NCBI GenBank assembly: GCA_023135545.1
Contig: JAGLSY010000299.1
Span: forward strand, 1-8,420
Direction: 5' to 3'
Length of the DNA stretch: 8,420 nucleotides
From: Thermoplasmata archaeon
GTDB lineage: Archaea > Thermoplasmatota > Thermoplasmata > SG8-5 > JAGLSY01
Each line of letters opens with the position of its first letter. The first letter of the stretch is position 1. The notes beneath the pieces were generated by a model that saw only the letters and a list, made by a program, of their open reading frames with translations, had not been told where the DNA came from and searched no databases. Made by a program: the position numbers and the translations under genes. Shown here piece by piece: positions 5,936-8,420 of this stretch.

Positions 5936-6085
5936 CATGAGGAGGAGGAAACGGAAGATATCAGCGGTGTGCCAGCGTGGGTCCCAGTGTTGCTTGGCAT
6001 GGGTATCAGTGGTAAGCCAGCATGGCGGGGGAGGTCGATGGGTGGAGCAATCCATCTGCAAAACATCTCTCTGCAACATGCTCCA
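5936..6085. other. GC-richer gene-free stretch downstream of the EamA gene
   Basis: About 150 bases follow the transporter's stop codon. No convincing gene is visible: a plus-strand frame from ATG 5937 encodes an Arg, Cys and Gln-rich peptide that runs antisense into the transporter and looks spurious. The stretch has several short GCCA/TGGC repeats (for example near 5973-6025) and a 7-bp inverted repeat, TGGCGCA-like in shape but reading TGGAGCA (6043-6049) and TGCTCCA (6079-6085), immediately after the stop. It might be a 3' untranslated region with weak hairpins or a small RNA. Confidence 0.3.
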
Positions 6086-7021
6086 TCATATCAAAAACAA
6101 AACCGCAACACCAGCTACCGCAACAAAGGCCCCCACAATACCCCGCCAACTGGTCCTCTGCTTGTAGAGCACCCATACCAGTGGAATGATGAATATCGGC
6201 ATCAGGGACATGAGCGTCTGGGCTATACCCACCTTGACAAGATATGCCGCCATTGTCGAAAGAGTTACACCCGCAAAGGGGCCGATGAAGGAGCCGACTG
6301 CCACAAATTTCATGCCTCGCCTGTCTTTCAAGGCTCTCTTCAGTTGGGGCATCTTTCCCCAAAGAATTATGACAGCCCAGACAAAGATGGTCCCCAGCAT
6401 CATTCTTATCAGGGTCGCGGTGACGGCCAGGGACATCACATCTTGCAGCCCGGTGGAATTCGGGTAGAGAAGCATGCCCTTCTTGAGAAAGGCCAGTCCC
6501 AGCCCTTGCCCGATCGCGCCCACAAGAGCCAGGGTTATTCCCAGTTTCTTTTTCTTTTTGGTGAGGGGCTTCTCGTCGGATTTGGTCCCGTCCTCCATCA
6601 GCACAATTATGACACCGGACAGGGTGAGAGAAATCCCAACAAGAGCCAGTATGGAAAGCAGCTCGTCAAAGAGGAAGAAGGCCGCGATTGATGCAAATAT
6701 CGCGCTGAGGGACATGACCAGCACCGCCCTCCTGGTTCCTATTATCACGAATGAAGCGAACAAACCGAAATCGCCAATGCCCAGGCCGATAACACCGCTC
6801 AAGCCTATCCAGAACCACTGCTCTCCAGAGGCATCCGGAAAGAACTGGCCGAAAATAATTGCCTGGGTTGCCCAGAGCAGGAGAACCGCGAAGAGAATGC
6901 GCCAGGCATTTACACTGATGGCCCCTATACGCTTGCCTGCGGAAGTGAAGAGGACCGCGTTGATGGTCCAGAGGCCAGATGTCAAAACCGCGGCCGTGGC
7001 TCCGATAATGTACATGTCCAT
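6086..7021 (-). CDS. EamA/DMT-family membrane transporter
   Basis: A 311-residue integral membrane protein of the drug/metabolite transporter superfamily, with two EamA-type repeats of about five membrane helices each. The first runs from IIGATAAVLTSGLWTINAVLF to ISLTLSGVIIVLM. A charged cytoplasmic linker, GTKSDEKPLTKKKKKLG, follows near residues 143-160. The second repeat runs from ITLALVGAIGQGLGLAFLKKG to the C-terminal VGAFVAVAGVAVLFLI. The conserved GIGDFGLFAS segment and the repeat-end glycines fit the family. The frame is open up to 7258, but that part would lie within the oppositely directed FtsZ-like gene and has no membrane character. I chose ATG at 7021, preceded by GGTGT 4 nt upstream; ATG at 7015 is an alternative. 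The substrate (an amino acid, a drug or a nucleotide sugar) cannot be told. Diverges from the FtsZ-like gene across about 103 nt. Confidence 0.87.
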   Translation of the reverse strand: MDMYIIGATAAVLTSGLWTINAVLFTSAGKRIGAISVNAWRILFAVLLLWATQAIIFGQFFPDASGEQWFWIGLSGVIGLGIGDFGLFASFVIIGTRRAVLVMSLSAIFASIAAFFLFDELLSILALVGISLTLSGVIIVLMEDGTKSDEKPLTKKKKKLGITLALVGAIGQGLGLAFLKKGMLLYPNSTGLQDVMSLAVTATLIRMMLGTIFVWAVIILWGKMPQLKRALKDRRGMKFVAVGSFIGPFAGVTLSTMAAYLVKVGIAQTLMSLMPIFIIPLVWVLYKQRTSWRGIVGAFVAVAGVAVLFLI

Positions 7022-7124
7022 TGATACACCGAATTGAGAGGTGTAGCCGACGTGCGCATAACCATTTTTCGCCGCAAAACCGGAAAACGAATAGTTTTTA
7101 GAGGTAGAGCGCAATCTAGGATGG
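7022..7124. promoter_or_regulatory. Divergent promoter region between EamA and FtsZ-like genes
   Basis: This 103-nt gap must hold the promoters of two genes that point away from each other. The only AT-rich run that could serve is around 7090-7101 (AATAGTTTTTAG), which could provide a TATA-like box in either direction. It is a weak match to the archaeal consensus, and no other site is obvious. Confidence 0.35.
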
Positions 7125-8042
7125 ATGAGTGAGGATGGGATTATAATTTTCAGAAAGGGCAGCGGCCAGAACCCTGTCAAGATGGCGATTGTGGGATGCG
7201 GCGGCATGGGATGCAACACCTTACGGAGCATCAGGGTGCCGGACGGCGTGAAGACCATTGCAATCGGTGGAAACCGGCAGGAGATTGCCGGAACTCGTGC
7301 GGATGTCGAGCTGGTAATCAGTCAGGATGATGCCATGGCCTCTGCAAAATCCAAGCCATCCAGATATGCCAGCAATGATGCCGAGATGGAACTCAGCTAT
7401 ATTCTCAAGGAGTATGATATGGTCTTTCCGGTTGCGGGTCTGGGCGGCAACACAGGCGGATGGATGGTCTCCCTTGTGGGAAGGGCCGCCAAGCTGGCAA
7501 AGACAACGCCGATCGCCCTGGTCACCACGCCCCTCAACGCGGAGGGCAGGGAGAAGCGCCACAGGTCAACCGAGCAGCTGGAGGCCCTCAGAAACTGGAC
7601 CAGCGCTATTATATTCAAAAACGACCAGATACTCAAGGAGGTTCCCAACCTGCCCCTGGAAAAAGCTTTCAGGGTGATGAACAAGGTGGTGGTTGCCCCA
7701 ATAGACGAGCTTAGCGGCCTGGACAAGGGCAATTTCAAGGACATGAGGGGCATGTTCAGGAAGAGCCACATATTCAGGATGGATGCCGCCGAATGGAGGG
7801 GGGACAACCCGACCTTTGCCATAAACGAGGAGTTCAGAAGATCTGACTGGCTGTCCCTTCAGGTGCTGGAGCCCAAATGCGCTATTTTCTTCATTAAGGG
7901 GTTTGGAGTCAATGAGGGGCTGGCAGCCGAGTTTGCGGAGGATTTTGCCAAATCGGCCAAACAGGAAATACCCATGCTTGCGTGCCTGGATGATAGTAAG
8001 GCCACGAAGGAAATCAAGGTAACTGCAATAATCGGACTTTGA
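7125..8042 (+). CDS. Divergent FtsZ/tubulin-superfamily protein
   Basis: A 305-residue protein with the FtsZ layout. The N-terminal nucleotide-binding strand and loop are KMAIVGCGGMGCNT (19-32). A region aligning with the tubulin signature loop GGGTGS/T reads GLGGNTGGW (105-113). An FtsZ-like TTPLNAEGREKR lies at 134-145, KND at 165-167, and a synergy-loop region, GLDKGNFKDMRGMF (188-201), corresponds to GLINLDFADVKTVM of FtsZ. The C-terminal domain ends in KVTAIIGL. The T7-loop residues appear altered: the position of the conserved Asn is Lys191 and of the first Asp is Asn193, while Asp196 is kept. The signature loop also differs. GTP hydrolysis or polymerisation may therefore be changed. 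There is no long C-terminal tail with an FtsA-binding peptide. The only usable ATG is at 7125, preceded by a weak AGG. Family assignment is good, function unknown. Confidence 0.8.
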   Translation: MSEDGIIIFRKGSGQNPVKMAIVGCGGMGCNTLRSIRVPDGVKTIAIGGNRQEIAGTRADVELVISQDDAMASAKSKPSRYASNDAEMELSYILKEYDMVFPVAGLGGNTGGWMVSLVGRAAKLAKTTPIALVTTPLNAEGREKRHRSTEQLEALRNWTSAIIFKNDQILKEVPNLPLEKAFRVMNKVVVAPIDELSGLDKGNFKDMRGMFRKSHIFRMDAAEWRGDNPTFAINEEFRRSDWLSLQVLEPKCAIFFIKGFGVNEGLAAEFAEDFAKSAKQEIPMLACLDDSKATKEIKVTAIIGL

Positions 8043-8043
8043 A

Positions 8044-8210
8044 TTCGATGAGTTCTGTGAGTTTAGTGAGTTCTGTTGAAAAATACTGGAAGCCTTGAGT
8101 TCCGTGAGATTAATTAGTTAAACTTGGCCAGGATTGCACGCTGGCCAGATCACAACTCAAGGGTTCATAGCCCAGTAATTAGAACTCCATGAACTCCACA
8201 AACTCAAAGG
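8044..8210. repeat. Long nested inverted repeat with 9-nt periodic arms
   Basis: GAGTT occurs at 8050, 8059 and 8068, and AACTC at 8183, 8192 and 8201, each set with exact 9-nt spacing. The three pairs share one register (coordinates sum to 8255). CCTTGAGTT (8093-8101) pairs perfectly with AACTCAAGG (8154-8162) in the same register. Between these, AATACTGG-like sequence at 8082-8089 faces CCAGTAATT (8172-8180), and an inner perfect 7-bp hairpin, TGGCCAG (8125-8131) with CTGGCCA (8141-8147), has a 9-nt loop. The fold begins just 2 nt after the FtsZ-like stop codon. It could be a terminator-like structure, a non-coding RNA, or a miniature inverted-repeat element. I see no run of T to make it a standard terminator. 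Confidence 0.75.
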
Positions 8211-8288
8211 TACATACCTCAACAGCACGAACTTCTTATTGCTCCATATTCATATGTTAAATCATTACTATATTGGGGCGTGGACATG

Positions 8289-8296
8289 TTTAATAA
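8289..8296 (+). promoter_or_regulatory. Candidate TATA box of the right-hand gene
   Basis: TTTAATAA stands about 42 nt before the TTG at 8338, which would place a start point near 8318 and a leader of about 20 nt that includes the ribosome-binding site. CTATATAG (8307-8314) is a second, closer candidate, but it would leave almost no leader. Confidence 0.35.
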
Positions 8297-8328
8297 CCTT
8301 TTTATCCTATATAGCATATTAACTTCGT

Positions 8329-8340
8329 GGTGAATTATTG
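8329..8340 (+). promoter_or_regulatory. Ribosome-binding site fixing a TTG start
   Basis: GGTGA (8329-8333) is followed by ATTA and then TTG (8338-8340). An in-frame stop (TAA, 8320-8322) lies upstream and there is no other start codon between, so TTG is the only possible initiator for the frame that follows. Confidence 0.6.
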
Positions 8341-8420
8341 GAATGTATAGGTTGTGGTGGGCTAATAGGCGAAGGCCTCATATGCGGCAAATGCACCGAT
8401 GAAAAGCTCAAGGAAACGCC
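8338..8420 (+). CDS. 5' end of a zinc-knuckle protein, possibly NMD3-like (cut by window end)
   Basis: Only the first 27 codons are present. The peptide starts (M)ECIGCGGLIGEGLICGKC, with Cys at residues 3, 6, 16 and 19: two C-x2-C pairs 9 residues apart, forming a likely zinc ribbon. Archaeal NMD3 proteins, which take part in large-subunit ribosome maturation, begin with such a pair of zinc knuckles; this is the best guess but rests on the motif alone. Other zinc-ribbon proteins could look the same at this point. The start is TTG, preceded by GGTGA 4 nt upstream. Because the gene continues past the window, length and remaining domains cannot be judged. Confidence 0.45.
   Translation, partial: MECIGCGGLIGEGLICGKCTDEKLKET

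Noticed and set aside
5969..6691. Plus-strand frame opposite the EamA transporter
   Set aside because: Its peptide is rich in His, Gly, Gln and Pro with no domain, as expected of an antisense reading of a membrane-protein gene.
7022..7258. N-terminal extension of the EamA transporter
   Set aside because: It would overlap the oppositely oriented FtsZ-like gene by 134 nt, has no membrane character and lacks a ribosome-binding site at its start.

Overview
The window looks archaeal, most likely from a euryarchaeote or Thermoplasmatota-like lineage. The evidence is a mevalonate kinase, an FtsZ/tubulin-superfamily protein, start sites preceded by GGTGAT-type ribosome-binding sites, TTG starts, and a zinc-knuckle N-terminus resembling archaeal NMD3 at the right edge. 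The lineage is an inference and was not tested by any search.

Layout: (1) 1-318 has no protein gene but holds copy 1 of a ~142-nt repeat (24-165). (2) 319-5686 is a tightly packed eight-gene run on the minus strand. In transcription order it is a mevalonate kinase (5686-4730), a stand-alone SET-domain protein (4728-4165), a class I SAM methyltransferase (4178-3375), a HIT-family hydrolase (3370-2972), a GNAT acetyltransferase (2966-2502), and three more class I SAM methyltransferases (2488-1730, 1733-939, 942-319). Gaps are 1-13 nt and several ends overlap, so this is very probably one transcript. (3) Copy 2 of the repeat (5695-5835) is the immediate 5' leader of the mevalonate kinase. It ends at that gene's ribosome-binding site. 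(4) 5836-6085 holds a possible promoter and a GC-richer stretch without a gene. (5) An EamA/DMT transporter (minus, 7021-6086) diverges from a divergent FtsZ-like gene (plus, 7125-8042). (6) 8043-8337 holds a long nested inverted repeat with 9-nt-periodic arms, then a promoter for a gene cut by the window end.

The most interesting parts are the repeated leader element, the methyltransferase-rich operon and the FtsZ paralog. The two repeat copies fold into the same four helices. One helix carries a compensatory G:C to U:A change, and the remaining imperfect pairs are G-U wobbles only if the minus strand is the RNA, so I read it as a minus-strand structured RNA, a possible cis-regulatory leader. 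The operon carries one kinase, one protein-methyltransferase-like SET protein, four small-molecule-type methyltransferases, one acetyltransferase and one HIT protein. The kinase has GC-rich, host-like composition, while the genes behind it are clearly AT-richer, suggesting an acquired accessory block fused to a core isoprenoid gene. The FtsZ paralog keeps the fold's landmarks but has altered GTP-binding and T7-loop residues.
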